NCBI GenBank assembly: GCA_019359035.1
Contig: JAHHIC010000070.1
Coordinates: 49,028-113,027, forward strand
DNA length: 64,000 bases
DNA from: Scytonematopsis contorta HA4267-MV1
GTDB lineage: Bacteria; Cyanobacteriota; Cyanobacteriia; Cyanobacteriales; Nostocaceae
Reading direction: 5' to 3'
Positions 55,656-64,000 of the stretch are shown piece after piece (positions within the stretch are counted from its first letter, which is position 1; the number at the start of each line of letters is the position of its first letter). Below the pieces are notes generated by a model. It had not been told where the DNA came from, searched no databases, and was given only the letters and a program-made list of their open reading frames with translations. Both the position numbers and the translations under genes were made by a program.

Positions 55656-56411
55656 CTACTGCGCTACAAACCCACCATCTACCATCAATGTTGCACCTGT
55701 TGTGAACGATGCCATGTCAGATGATAAAAACAGAACTGCATTTGCAACTTCAAGCGGTGTTCCAATTCGTCCGATCGGGTGAAGTCCTGCCATGTAAGCT
55801 TTGGCTTCATCCTGCCCACCTGTCGCTGCTTCAAACATATCTGTTTCGATTACCGCTGGTGCAACGACATTGATGCGAATACCCGCTTTGGCATATTGGA
55901 GTGCAGCAGCTTTTGTTAAACCGATTACCGCGCTTTTACTCGCGGTGTAGAGGGGGAAGGTAGGAAATGCAACGACTCCATTCGCAGATGCCGTATTGAT
56001 GATCGCACCACTTCCCTGTTTCAACATCTGAGTGATTTCATGTTTCATTGATAACCAAACGCCTTTGACATTGACATTCATCGTGCGATCGTATTCCGCT
56101 TCTGGTTGCTCAATTAATGAGGGATTTTCACCAACAGTTCCTGCATTATTAAAGGCAATATCTAACCGACCAAAAACGCCAACCGCTTTATCAACCATTG
56201 CTTTCACATCGGCTTCTTTTGTGACATCTGCTTGCACAAAAATCGCCTCTCCGCCAGCTTCATTGATCAATCGAACAGTTTCTTCACCTTCATCCATTCG
56301 ACGACCCACCACCACCACATGTGCTTGTTGTTGGGCATAAGCGATCGCGGTTGCACGACCAATGCCCGATGTCCCTCCCGTCACTAAAGCAACCTTGTCT
56401 TTAAGCATCAT
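55656..56411 (-). CDS. Short-chain dehydrogenase/reductase (SDR), copy 2
   Basis: This 251-residue classical SDR has the cofactor motif TGGTSGIG at residues 12-19 and NNAG near 90. The catalytic Tyr and Lys are in YTASKSAV near 155-160. Basic residues after the second strand (VGRRMDE) suggest NADP preference. It is about 85 percent identical by eye to the copy at 57336-58082, so the two are a recent duplication. The substrate is not predictable. AGAGGT precedes the ATG. Confidence 0.9.
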   Translation of the reverse strand: MMLKDKVALVTGGTSGIGRATAIAYAQQQAHVVVVGRRMDEGEETVRLINEAGGEAIFVQADVTKEADVKAMVDKAVGVFGRLDIAFNNAGTVGENPSLIEQPEAEYDRTMNVNVKGVWLSMKHEITQMLKQGSGAIINTASANGVVAFPTFPLYTASKSAVIGLTKAAALQYAKAGIRINVVAPAVIETDMFEAATGGQDEAKAYMAGLHPIGRIGTPLEVANAVLFLSSDMASFTTGATLMVDGGFVAQ

Positions 56412-56477
56412 AATAGTTACCTCTTGTTGTGAATGGTTATGTTACTTGCGTCAAAAACTCAATGGGCAGCAATACGT

Positions 56478-56579
56478 GTAGGAGCCAGCAACAAGAAGCG
56501 CCTCGATCTATAACCAGGATGAGTAACGATTCTGGTTGTAGGAGCCGGGTTTGGGTATTGATATTTGCTGGCTCCTACA
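56478..56579. repeat. About 100-bp element with 15-bp inverted ends
   Basis: TGTAGGAGCCAGCAA at the left end and TTGCTGGCTCCTACA at the right end bound about 70 bp that include another TGTAGGAGCC at about 56535. The element is MITE-like in form. It lies between the second dehydrogenase gene and the stop of the SnoaL-like gene. Confidence 0.6.
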
Positions 56580-56580
56580 C

Positions 56581-57162
56581 TTAGTCGCGCTCGATTAGTG
56601 TGTTTGAAGGTAAGTTGGGATCGATCACCTTACGCGCACTGTCAATGCCCACAACGGGAAGTGTACCCGGATCGAGCAAGCCGACTTGAACCAATACACT
56701 TGCCTGATCCCAGTAAATGTGTTCGTGGGCTAGTTTGCCGTCACGGAACTGGACGATGGCTACTACTGGCACTTCCACCCGTTTTCCGGTGGGAGCAACG
56801 CCGGGTAATATCCATTCCATCCAAACAGTATGAGTGAACTTAGCCACCATTTCATCCACGAGTTGATCTGTCCCGATCGTGCGCGAGATTGGGGTCAACT
56901 CCATGTCCGGCGGCATCTGTGGAATGAGGTATTTGGAATAAAACTCGCGCAGTGCTGGTTTCCCGACTCCCCCAGTCATTACCGGGATGTGGTTAACGTA
57001 AGCATCTTCAACCATCGTAGCGAGGGCATCTTCAGTACTGTGAGTGCCAAACTCGTACTGTAAATGCTCTTCCCAAAGTGCTTGAAAAGACTCCTGGGCT
57101 GGTGTCAAATTGGTAGTTGCTTGTAAATTTGCTTGTCCGTCTACAGTTTGCTCTTTGACCAT
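56581..57162 (-). CDS. SnoaL/NTF2-like ester cyclase-type protein
   Basis: This 193-residue protein has an NTF2-like cone fold: an N-terminal helix (FQALWEEHLQYEFGTHSTED), VNHIPVMTGG, a helix FYSKYLIPQMPPDMEL, and beta strands ending VVAIVQFRDGKLAHEHIYWD. This family includes polyketide cyclases and various small hydrolases or isomerases, but most bacterial members are uncharacterised. It lies between two SDR genes on the same strand, so an oxidoreductive pathway is likely, with unknown substrate. Confidence 0.85.
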   Translation of the reverse strand: MVKEQTVDGQANLQATTNLTPAQESFQALWEEHLQYEFGTHSTEDALATMVEDAYVNHIPVMTGGVGKPALREFYSKYLIPQMPPDMELTPISRTIGTDQLVDEMVAKFTHTVWMEWILPGVAPTGKRVEVPVVAIVQFRDGKLAHEHIYWDQASVLVQVGLLDPGTLPVVGIDSARKVIDPNLPSNTLIERD

Positions 57163-57335
57163 GATTAAATACTCCTGGTTCTATCTATCTAAAGTGTTTT
57201 ATTTGCAATGACGATCGCAACATGAAGCCCTAACATTCCCCATGTCAGTAATACCGCGAGAGACAATCCTACTCGTGTTCACATCAACACTGGGTAGATC
57301 GCGCCTGGGTCGCAACATTTCGCACTGCCTTTCGA

Positions 57336-58082
57336 CTACTGCGCTACAACCCCACCATCGACCATCAATGTTGCACCTGTTGTGAACGATGCAAGGCCAG
57401 ATGATAAAAACAGAACTGCATTTGCCACTTCAAGTGGTGTTCCAACTCGTCCGATCGGGTGAAGTCCTGTCAAATAAGCTTTGACTTCATTTGTAGATGC
57501 TTCAAACAGATCTGTTTGGATCGACCCTGGTGCAACGGCATTGATGCGAATACCCGCTTTGGCATATTGGAGCGCAGCAGCTTTTGTTAAACCGACGACC
57601 GCATGTTTACTCGCAGTGTAGAGGAGTATGTCAGGAACTGCAATGACTCCAGCCGCAGATGCCATATTGACGATTGAACCACTTCCCTGTTTCAACATCT
57701 GAGCGATTTCATGTTTCATCGACAACCAAACGCCTTTGACATTGACATTCATCGTGTGATCGTACTCTGCTTCTGTTTGCTCAATCAATGAGGGATTTTC
57801 GCCGACAGTTCCTGCATTATTAAAGGCAATATCTAACCGACCAAAAGCACTCACCGCTTTATCAACCATTGCTTGAACATCGGCTTCTTTCGTGACATCG
57901 GCTTGCACAAAAATCGCCTCTCCACCAACTTCTTCGATCAATCGAACTGTTTTTTCACCTTCATCCATTCGACGACCCACAACCACCACATGTGCTTGTT
58001 GTTGGGCATAAGCGATCGCGGTAGCTCTACCGATTCCCGAAGTTCCACCAGTGACTAACGCCACTTTATCCTGAAGTATCAT
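57336..58082 (-). CDS. Short-chain dehydrogenase/reductase (SDR), copy 3
   Basis: A 248-residue paralogue of the gene at 55656-56411, with [22 protein letters not shown] and the catalytic YTASKHAV. Compared with copy 2 it has Ala/Val changes around residue 145 and a three-residue shorter loop near 195. It is the first gene of the minus-strand SDR-SnoaL-SDR run. A 41-bp element shared with two other genes lies about 100 bp upstream of its start. Confidence 0.9.
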   Translation of the reverse strand: MILQDKVALVTGGTSGIGRATAIAYAQQQAHVVVVGRRMDEGEKTVRLIEEVGGEAIFVQADVTKEADVQAMVDKAVSAFGRLDIAFNNAGTVGENPSLIEQTEAEYDHTMNVNVKGVWLSMKHEIAQMLKQGSGSIVNMASAAGVIAVPDILLYTASKHAVVGLTKAAALQYAKAGIRINAVAPGSIQTDLFEASTNEVKAYLTGLHPIGRVGTPLEVANAVLFLSSGLASFTTGATLMVDGGVVAQ

Positions 58083-58179
58083 TCTATTTCTCCTAAAATC
58101 AAGTCCGGTTGTTCTCTATTGAAATATCTTGAAGTATCATTGTGCTGCTCCTAGCATTAATTTCGTTGTATTGATCTGA

Positions 58180-58220
58180 AGTGTACTGAGTTCCAATGCT
58201 TGATTTATTCCAGATTCTTA
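58180..58220 (-). promoter_or_regulatory. Shared 41-bp upstream element, copy 1
   Basis: On the + strand it reads AGTGTACTGAGTTCCAATGC then TTGATTTATTCCAGATTCTTA. The same 41-bp pattern occurs at 60535-60575 and 63459-63499, each about 85-115 bp upstream of a minus-strand gene. It is a candidate operator or promoter. Confidence 0.6.
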
Positions 58221-58959
58221 TGTTTACGCAGCGAAACTAACAGCCGTGGAAACCATCGGCACAAAACTGGGGAATTGCTCGATTCGAGTCAGCAAAGGCT
58301 GCTAAAGATGGGAGCCACCCGAGACATCTAAATATTGACCTCAGCAATTCAAAATTCAAAATTCAAAATTTAAGAATGGGGTAATTTTGAATTTATTGAT
58401 AAGGGCATAGTTACTATGAAACCCGTACTTACCAGTGCTAGCAAAATTATTTTTTTCATGAGATTAGTTTGAAAGTATAAAACTTGGATTGAGCGATTAA
58501 ATTTAGAATTTAATTAATTGACCTTAACTTAATGTTAGTCGATACAATAAATAAATATATCTCTCTAAAGACCTAAATAAAAAATATCTTGATATAATAA
58601 ATAATCTAGTATTAATTATTGTATTATCTGCAATAAATTGCATTCTAAACTACTGATTTTAAAACATATAATTGTTTATCATAAAAGCTTAGACTTATTT
58701 TATTAAGTTAAATTAAATTAAAAATGTACTATGAATAACTCACATTTCTTCACGCTTGCAAGGCGTGACTGTCATGAGTAATTTGTATAATAAAATTTCT
58801 AATTTTATCTCGTAAGTTACCCAGGTTTTACAACTATTTTTCCTACTCGATAATTACCCCATCCACCATCCGAATTATCCATTTTGTTTTGGGGTCTTCC
58901 CTGGCTTCTGCGGCTGGTTAGAAGACACTTTAGACATGGTAATAAACTTAGAAAAAAGC
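58221..58959. other. AT-rich intergenic region
   Basis: About 740 bp without a convincing gene. It has tandem CAAAATT heptamers at about 58350-58372 and long AT stretches. No RNA gene is recognisable. Confidence 0.5.
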
Positions 58960-59553
58960 TTAGACAAATCTTGCCAGCAAAAGACTAAGAGTAAAGGAAA
59001 AGGTATGAAAGCTGACATGGGATAACATCGCAGCCTCAAGCGAGTATTGCCAAAAGAGCCAACCAAAAGCAATGCCAGCAATCCCATTTAGTAATATCGC
59101 TCGGATAATCACAAGCGGAGTGAGTGGAACTATCGCGGCAGTCGCGGGCAGGTGTAAAAGTCCAAATACCAGCGCTACTAGCACAATCGCACCTTGATAT
59201 ATTCCTTGGCTTGGTAACGTAATGCCTTGTTTTAATACCTTCCACGCTATCCAAACAAGCAGCGACATTAAGCCCCAGCGCATCAGAATTTCCTCAGTGA
59301 TGCCGCCATAAAGCATTGCTGTAAGTAAACTTAGCCAATTCGGTTCTGTGTTATTAGATGCCTGTAGCACTTCAGGTAGAGCAGGTTTCATGAACCGATC
59401 TAGCAACAGGAGAATGATCGTCGTTGCTGCACCTACACCCAAGCTCCATTTCATCTCAATGACAGAATATAGAATCTTAGGGGTATGAAGTACCCAGTCG
59501 CAAATAAGCATATCCGCGAGATTCTGAACGCAGTGAAGAATGACAATGGGCAT
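58960..59553 (-). CDS. CPBP family intramembrane protease
   Basis: This 197-residue integral membrane protein has the CPBP/Abi signature EEILMRW (about residues 90-96) and the second motif FGLLHLP (about 139-145), which form the glutamate-type active site of the Rce1-like family. It has about five to six TM segments. The usual length is somewhat greater, and the N-terminus (MPIVILHCVQNLADMLICDW) looks atypical, so the gene may have lost or gained sequence at its 5' end. The substrate is unknown. Confidence 0.8.
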   Translation of the reverse strand: MPIVILHCVQNLADMLICDWVLHTPKILYSVIEMKWSLGVGAATTIILLLLDRFMKPALPEVLQASNNTEPNWLSLLTAMLYGGITEEILMRWGLMSLLVWIAWKVLKQGITLPSQGIYQGAIVLVALVFGLLHLPATAAIVPLTPLVIIRAILLNGIAGIAFGWLFWQYSLEAAMLSHVSFHTFSFTLSLLLARFV

Positions 59554-59690
59554 TATTTTTCGTGGAGTTCTCTAAATAAATTATTAGCAATAAGTAGTAA
59601 TGAACTCTATTTGCAGTGTGATGCCAAAACATGAGAAAAAATATTACATAATTGCAGGTATAGCAAGGCGCGTCGATGGGTACAGTGTTG

Positions 59691-60420
59691 CTAGTCGCGT
59701 CCTGCCACAATAATCTTTTCTGCTAAACCAACAGGGTTAGAAAACATCACCTCATGACTCCCCGATATTTGCACAAACCGAAATTGCCCCAAGCGGCTAG
59801 ACATTCTCGGATGCCAGCCCATCGCCTTGAGGGAGAGTATTATCTTCTTCTTCTGTACAGTAGAGGTAACTTTTAGGAATTGACAGCGAGTAAAACCGCT
59901 TCAAGTCCAGCTTGTCAATCCACGGTTGATATGGTTGAGTTGATAATTGTGCGTAACTCGATTGAGCAAGTTCCAGGTCAGCATCATTGATAAACACTTC
60001 TCGCCAAATCTCAAAAGGTATCATCACCGTAAAATCATCCGATTGCCTCACTAGCTGGTCGAATAACGCTTGAAAGTGCGATGGAGCGCTATCTTTGAGG
60101 CTTTCACCATCATTGGGGATCAACGCAGCGAAGAAGATCAACCGTCGAATGCGATCAGGAATCGTTTCGGCAGCTTTAGCAATCACTGTACCACCGAAAC
60201 TATGTCCCAATAGAATAATATCGGTTAAGTCTTTGTCAACGATGTAATCGACAATCGATTGCGTACATTGAGCATGGTTGACGTTTTTGTTCACGCCTTT
60301 CCCATTTCCAGCAATCGTAGGAGCAAAGCAGTCATGTCCTTCTGCTTCTAAATGGTCGATGACTGCTTTCCAAGCAGAACCATCATGCCACGCTCCATGA
60401 ACTAAAACAAAAGTTGACAT
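59691..60420 (-). pseudogene. Alpha/beta hydrolase, frameshifted
   Basis: From 60420 the frame encodes an esterase-like alpha/beta hydrolase with VLVHGAWHDGSAW (oxyanion region) and GHSFGGTV (Ser near 93). It runs 207 residues and stops at 59797. The missing end is in another frame: MGWHPRMSSRLGQFRFVQIS, GSHEVMFSNP and a stop at 59691, which contains the expected catalytic His (GSHE). A single frameshift near 59820 separates them. It may be a true mutation or a sequence error. Confidence 0.75.
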
Positions 60421-60534
60421 AATATCATTCCTTTAAAGTTCGATTATCAGTACACGTACAAATCCATCTTACCTGAAAATTTGCGCTACATGTGAGGAAG
60501 TTTGTATGGGATTCTCCTGATTCTTTATACCGAA

Positions 60535-60575
60535 AGTGTACTAAATTCCAATGCTTAACTTCTTTCAGATTCTTA
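60535..60575 (-). promoter_or_regulatory. Shared 41-bp upstream element, copy 2
   Basis: On the + strand it reads AGTGTACTAAATTCCAATGC then TTAACTTCTTTCAGATTCTTA. It is 115 bp upstream of the alpha/beta hydrolase start and matches the copy at 58180 at about 34 of 41 positions by eye. Confidence 0.6.
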
Positions 60576-60659
60576 CAACAATTAGCTTATTCGGTTTACC
60601 GTACAAAAAATATAATATGCGGCGCCAAACTAATTGGTGAGCTTTTATATGTATCTCAT

Positions 60660-60868
60660 TGAAGAAGGCAGAAGGCAGATGGCAGAGGGCAGAAGGGGCA
60701 ATCGGATGGGGATTCAGACCCCAACCGATTGCAAACACCGTGCAGACGGTGGGGTTTTATACCCCCGAAAGCTCCGGGCAGACGGAACAGAGTGTATTAC
60801 TTGTTACCTTATATACTTATTTCTCCCTTCTGCCCTCTGCCCTCTGCCCTCTGCCTTTCCGCGATAAC
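60660..60868. repeat. Long-armed heptamer inverted repeat, copy 1
   Basis: The left arm is GGCAGAAGGCAGATGGCAGA type and the right arm is CTGCCCTCTGCCCTCTGCC type. The core includes GCTCCGGGCAGA and GAACAGAGTGTATTACTT. A related element lies at 63547-63795. Apparent reading frames here (60634-60910) are by-products of the repeat. Confidence 0.7.
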
Positions 60869-60931
60869 ACCATGAACCAGTTTGCTCACAGTGATACCAC
60901 GCTTACCTAGCTCACCTGCCAACACTAGAGG

Positions 60932-61345
60932 TTAAATACTGTCAGAGGTCAGCAACATCACGACATCTGCATGAGCTAACACGACATCGGGGTGGCGTTG
61001 AAACGCCGTATCATACTTCATGGCAAACTCATCGCCCAATTCGTCGGGACTGAGCAGTGTACGAATGTCACTGTCAATCGCTTCAATTGCCTCTGGTATA
61101 ACAGGTTCATCGGCATGAAGCAACTCATCGATTTGGATAATCAATGCTGAGAGTCGATGCAACCAGGCAAACTGCTCATGACTAATCACCAGTTGTAGCA
61201 ATTCACCTTTAGAAACTTGCCCTCGAACTTGCTCATAGGTAAGACGCTCAGTATCTAGTAAAAGCTTGTGCAGACGCAGTAGTTTGATTCGTAACTCACT
61301 CAAGCGTTGATGTTGACTAATCCGATATTGAAATATGTTAAGCAT
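60932..61345 (-). CDS. Hypothetical protein, 137 residues
   Basis: I do not recognise this helical soluble protein. It has repeated Leu-rich segments (SELRIKLLRLHKLLLDTERL) and an acidic middle (DELLHADEPVIPEAIEAIDS). It overlaps the pirin gene by 8 bp on the same strand, so the two are co-translated and may be functional partners. Confidence 0.7.
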   Translation of the reverse strand: MLNIFQYRISQHQRLSELRIKLLRLHKLLLDTERLTYEQVRGQVSKGELLQLVISHEQFAWLHRLSALIIQIDELLHADEPVIPEAIEAIDSDIRTLLSPDELGDEFAMKYDTAFQRHPDVVLAHADVVMLLTSDSI

Positions 61346-62231
61346 AAATCCGTCCCATCCTTCCTGCTTGGTAGTCGTTGAACGCCTGGATAATTTCAGC
61401 TTCAGTGTTCATTACAAACGGACCGGAGCGCACGACTGGTTCGTTAAGGGGTACACCTGCAACCAGTAGAAGGTCTAGAGGGCGTTGAGCATCAGCACGG
61501 TTGGAGAGCACCACATCTTCTCCATCTTGAGAAAAGAGCACCATCTGCCCATCATCACCAGGCGTTGGCTCTGTCCCAAACAACCCAGAGCCCTCCAGTA
61601 CATAGACAAAGGCATTGTACTCTTTTGGTACAGGCTGGATCATCGTTGCCCCTGGTTGCAGTGTGAAGTGGAGGTAAGTTATTGGCGTGCGCGTCTGAAT
61701 TACGGCTTTTGCCCCTAACGCTTCTCCCGTAATCACCCGCACTGTCACAGACTTATCTTCGGTTTGAGCTACCGGAATGTGAGCCGCTGGAATTTCCTGA
61801 TAGCTCGGCGGCATCATTTTGTCTCGTTGTGGCAGATTAACCCATAGTTGAATGCCGTGGAGCCGTCCACCAGTTTGGGTAAACATTGACTCTGGCATCT
61901 CGGAATGCACGACCCCAGCACCTGCTGTCATCCACTGAACATCACCCGGATTTAGTAACCCAGCGTGCCCCGCAGAATCTTTGTGTTCTAACCGTCCATC
62001 CAAGACATAGCTGACGATTTCGAAGCCCCGGTGCGGATGATCGGGCGCACCTTTTGCCTGACCCGGCTTTAGATTAATCGGACCCAACTCGTCGAGGAGG
62101 AGAAACGGGTCAAATTCAGAGAAGCTACTTTTGGGAAAGGGGCGACGTACAAGAAATCTAGCCCCTTCGAGTGTTTCAACGCTGTTGATTACTCCGGCAA
62201 TGGTTCGAGACGTTTGAGTAGGGACAGTCAT
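61338..62231 (-). CDS. Pirin family protein
   Basis: This 297-residue bicupin has the pirin signature PDHPHRGFEIVSYVLDG and a second histidine-glutamate pair in GVVHSEMPE, the expected iron ligands (three His, one Glu). The C-terminal cupin is without metal ligands as usual. Bacterial pirins act as redox-sensing regulators or quercetin dioxygenases. The N-terminal LVRRPFPKSSFSEFDPFLLL is typical. A start with GAGGTAAT upstream is clear. Confidence 0.9.
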   Translation of the reverse strand: MTVPTQTSRTIAGVINSVETLEGARFLVRRPFPKSSFSEFDPFLLLDELGPINLKPGQAKGAPDHPHRGFEIVSYVLDGRLEHKDSAGHAGLLNPGDVQWMTAGAGVVHSEMPESMFTQTGGRLHGIQLWVNLPQRDKMMPPSYQEIPAAHIPVAQTEDKSVTVRVITGEALGAKAVIQTRTPITYLHFTLQPGATMIQPVPKEYNAFVYVLEGSGLFGTEPTPGDDGQMVLFSQDGEDVVLSNRADAQRPLDLLLVAGVPLNEPVVRSGPFVMNTEAEIIQAFNDYQAGRMGRIYA

Positions 62232-62421
62232 AGAATTACCTCTTCATAACTAGACAAATATATGTATCATTTGAGCCTGACTCAACGGGGTGAATCACAG
62301 AGTTTTTTCACAAGCCAGAAATGCAGCAGATCACTATGCCCATCATCCGCCGCAGATAACCTTTGAATTCTAACAGATAACCTCTCGACGGTCGGTGTGC
62401 ATGGGCGTTAGCTTGCGACTG

Positions 62422-63373
62422 TTAACTGTGAGTAGTGATCATTGGAGTATGCTCCAGTGCAACTCGATCCCAATGTCCTAAGTTGGCTGCTGCTTCATAG
62501 GTGCTTTGGAGAAAAGCAAGGAGCATTGCATCTGGATCGTCAGCTTGTCTCACGGCTTCATAGGGTAGGATAAACTCTTGCATCTCTGAGCTGTAAAAAG
62601 CTTCTCTGGGTTGGATTGGGTAATCTCGAAACCCTTCCGGCGTAGGGTAAGCATAAGCGTAAAAAACAGGCTCCACAACTGACCCCCCCGGGCCAAAAGC
62701 CGCAACTACTAACTTCGTGTGAATAGGCTTCGCGCGTGACCCAATCTGCCATATTCGGAACCCCACCAGGATGTTCTGGCGCACGACGACCAGAGAAACG
62801 GGTAACAGCCAAGTCAAAGCTGCCCCAAAAGAAATGCACAGGGCTGGATTTACCAACAAACTGTGAACGGAAGACGGTCATGATGCGATTGACCTGTATA
62901 AGAATTCGCCAAAACCGTTGTGCATATTCTGGATCGTAAGCTGCGTGTTGATAGTCCTGATTGAACGGGATTGGTTCTGACACTTCTTGCGGCATCGTCC
63001 AGATTCGGACTTCGATGCCGATGTTGCTCAATGTAGTTAGCACCATTTGGTAAAAATCTGCAACAGAGCGAGGAGCCAGTGCAATTCTTTTAGTGATGCC
63101 GTCGCTAGTGTCGATTTGTAGTTGATGGTCGAGAAAATCAAAGCTAATTTGAAAGTTACGATTTTCGCAAGGGATTGAAGCGGTTGTTAGTCCACGCGGT
63201 GTGACATAAAGAGTAGATTGCCACCAGTGATTGAGTTTAGGTGCCAGTGCCAACCGGATTTTACCGATGATTTGCGTCCATAGATGGAGAGTTGCATAGG
63301 TATCCTGCCAAGCTGCTAAGGGCAAACTGGGCCAAACGATGTCAATGGGAGTACTTTGATTAGAAACAGCCAT
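62422..63373 (-). pseudogene. DUF5996 protein, frameshifted
   Basis: From ATG 63373 the frame encodes WPSLPLAAWQDTYATLHLWT, APKLNHWW, LYVTPRGLTT and HFFWGSFDLAVTRFSGRRAP, all DUF5996 landmarks. It then leaves frame in a G run near 62685. The continuation is in another frame (PVFYAYAYPTPEGF, FILPYEAVRQADDP) down to 62422. A one-base indel in the homopolymer explains this, either a real mutation or a sequencing error. The function of the family is unknown. The shared 41-bp element lies about 86 bp upstream. Confidence 0.8.
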
Positions 63374-63458
63374 AGTTTTTTGGTATCCCTGGTAGGAGAC
63401 AACGGTGAACAGAAGCGTCACTATTTATATTGAAGTTTATAACCGTGTTCTATTTGAC

Positions 63459-63499
63459 AGTATAATAAACTCCAAGGCTCAAATTCTTTCAGATTCTTA
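63459..63499 (-). promoter_or_regulatory. Shared 41-bp upstream element, copy 3
   Basis: On the + strand it reads AGTATAATAAACTCCAAGGC then TCAAATTCTTTCAGATTCTTA. A second CAGATTCTTA follows at 63511. It is the most diverged of the three copies but keeps the length and spacing to the gene. Confidence 0.55.
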
Positions 63500-63546
63500 C
63501 AAAATTTTATCAGATTCTTATGGTAAGGCACGAACCTGAAGAATGT

Positions 63547-63795
63547 GTCAAAAGAAGGCAGAAGGCAGAGGGCAGAGGGCAGAAGGAAAGAGAAGAAAAA
63601 AGGCATTGAAGGTGAAAGAGAATACAGTGTGGGCTTAAGACCCACACTGATTCAAGACCGCCAACCTGTCAGTATGGCGGGGGCTTGGACCCCCGTTGGC
63701 TCCGGGCAGAGAGAACAGAGGGTATTGCTTATTACCCTTATAACTTCTTCCGCCCTCTGCCCTCTGCCCTCTGCCTTCTGCCCTCTGCCTTCTTC
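63547..63795. repeat. Long-armed heptamer inverted repeat, copy 2
   Basis: The same plan as 60660-60868: left arm GGCAGAAGGCAGAGGGCAGA, core with GGCTCCGGGCAGA and GAACAGAGGGTATTGCTT, right arm of CCCTCTGCCCTCTGCC units. The cores are conserved while the arms vary in unit number. Confidence 0.7.
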
Positions 63796-64000
63796 TGGTC
63801 ACTCCAGTGATCCGCTTAAACATGAAATTAAAATTATAGAACCAGGAGATGCGGTTTATATTCCACCATTAGCAGTAAGTAGGTGGGCGGGAAAATTTAT
63901 AACTATGTAACGAAAAGTTAACCTGAACGGTTAGAGTCAAATTTGACACGTTGCGTACTGTAGTTAGCTTTTTCTCCTCTAGCTTTAACGCCGTCAATCA

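Noticed and set aside
60634..60910. Plus-strand open frames in the heptamer repeat
   Set aside because: Their peptides are low-complexity products of the GGCAGAG and CTGCCCT arms.
63800..63909. Possible fragment encoding EIKIIEPGDAVYIPPLAV
   Set aside because: It looks protein-like, but it is too short and lacks a start outside the repeat. I could not assign a family, so it is not listed as a gene.

Overview
The window looks like chromosomal (or large-plasmid) DNA of a filamentous, probably heterocyst-forming cyanobacterium of the Nostocales type. The evidence is low G+C, HIP1 octamers (GCGATCGC at 12160, 52748, 54076, 55226, 56341 and 58012), many short palindromic and heptamer repeats, a DevBCA-type exporter, and DUF1822, DUF928, CHASE2, CHAT and caspase-like proteins.

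Region 1 (about 0.6-24.0 kb, all + strand) is a compact hybrid PKS/NRPS cluster. A KS-AT-ACP-aminotransferase module should make a beta-amino acyl unit. It is fused to C-A-PCP-E, whose pocket reads as serine, so D-Ser is expected. A separate C-A-PCP protein has a two-glutamate pocket, suggesting a cationic residue. Next to it are homologues of VioD (capreomycidine synthase) and VioC (arginine 3-hydroxylase), so that residue is probably the cyclic guanidino amino acid capreomycidine. The last NRPS is C-(decayed A)-PCP-TE: its adenylation domain has lost motifs A1-A5. The missing residue appears to be supplied in trans by a syringomycin-type cassette: a stand-alone threonine-type A-PCP (SyrB1-like), a non-heme iron halogenase with the diagnostic His-X-Ala triad (SyrB2-like), a metal cupin, and a Cys-nucleophile alpha/beta-hydrolase-fold aminoacyltransferase (SyrC-like). 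My inferred product is a small chlorinated lipopeptide: beta-amino acyl - D-Ser - capreomycidine - 4-chloro-Thr, possibly macrocyclised. I know of no described cyanobacterial compound with this combination, but I could not search. The starter-loading genes are not in the window.

Region 2 (24.1-30.3 kb, + strand) holds an MFS exporter, a DevB-DevC-DevA-type exporter and a Ser/Thr kinase-like protein whose DFG aspartate is Asn. Region 3 (30.3-33.2 kb) is a patch of decayed and small genes, including a short protein with a possible programmed -1 frameshift. Region 4 (34.0-40.0 kb, +) is a four-gene cyanobacterial operon: sigma-like, DUF1822, CHAT-CHASE2, DUF928. Region 5 (45.5-40.4 kb, - strand) is a poly-gamma-glutamate-like polymer operon: pgsB, a double-length pgsC, a lipoprotein of possible hydrolase type, and an Alg44-like PilZ-HlyD protein. 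Region 6 (45.7-52.2 kb) contains a Tat-exported caspase-like protease, a TPR-CHAT protease-like protein and several decayed copies of their ends.

Region 7 (52.5-64 kb, mostly - strand) is accessory metabolism: a cytosine methyltransferase relic, a G+C-rich prolyl oligopeptidase that looks transferred, tandem short-chain dehydrogenases (one truncated), a SnoaL/NTF2-like protein, a CPBP membrane protease, a frameshifted alpha/beta hydrolase, pirin and a frameshifted DUF5996 gene. Three of these genes share a conserved 41-bp upstream element, suggesting a local regulon. No rRNA, tRNA or CRISPR array was seen.
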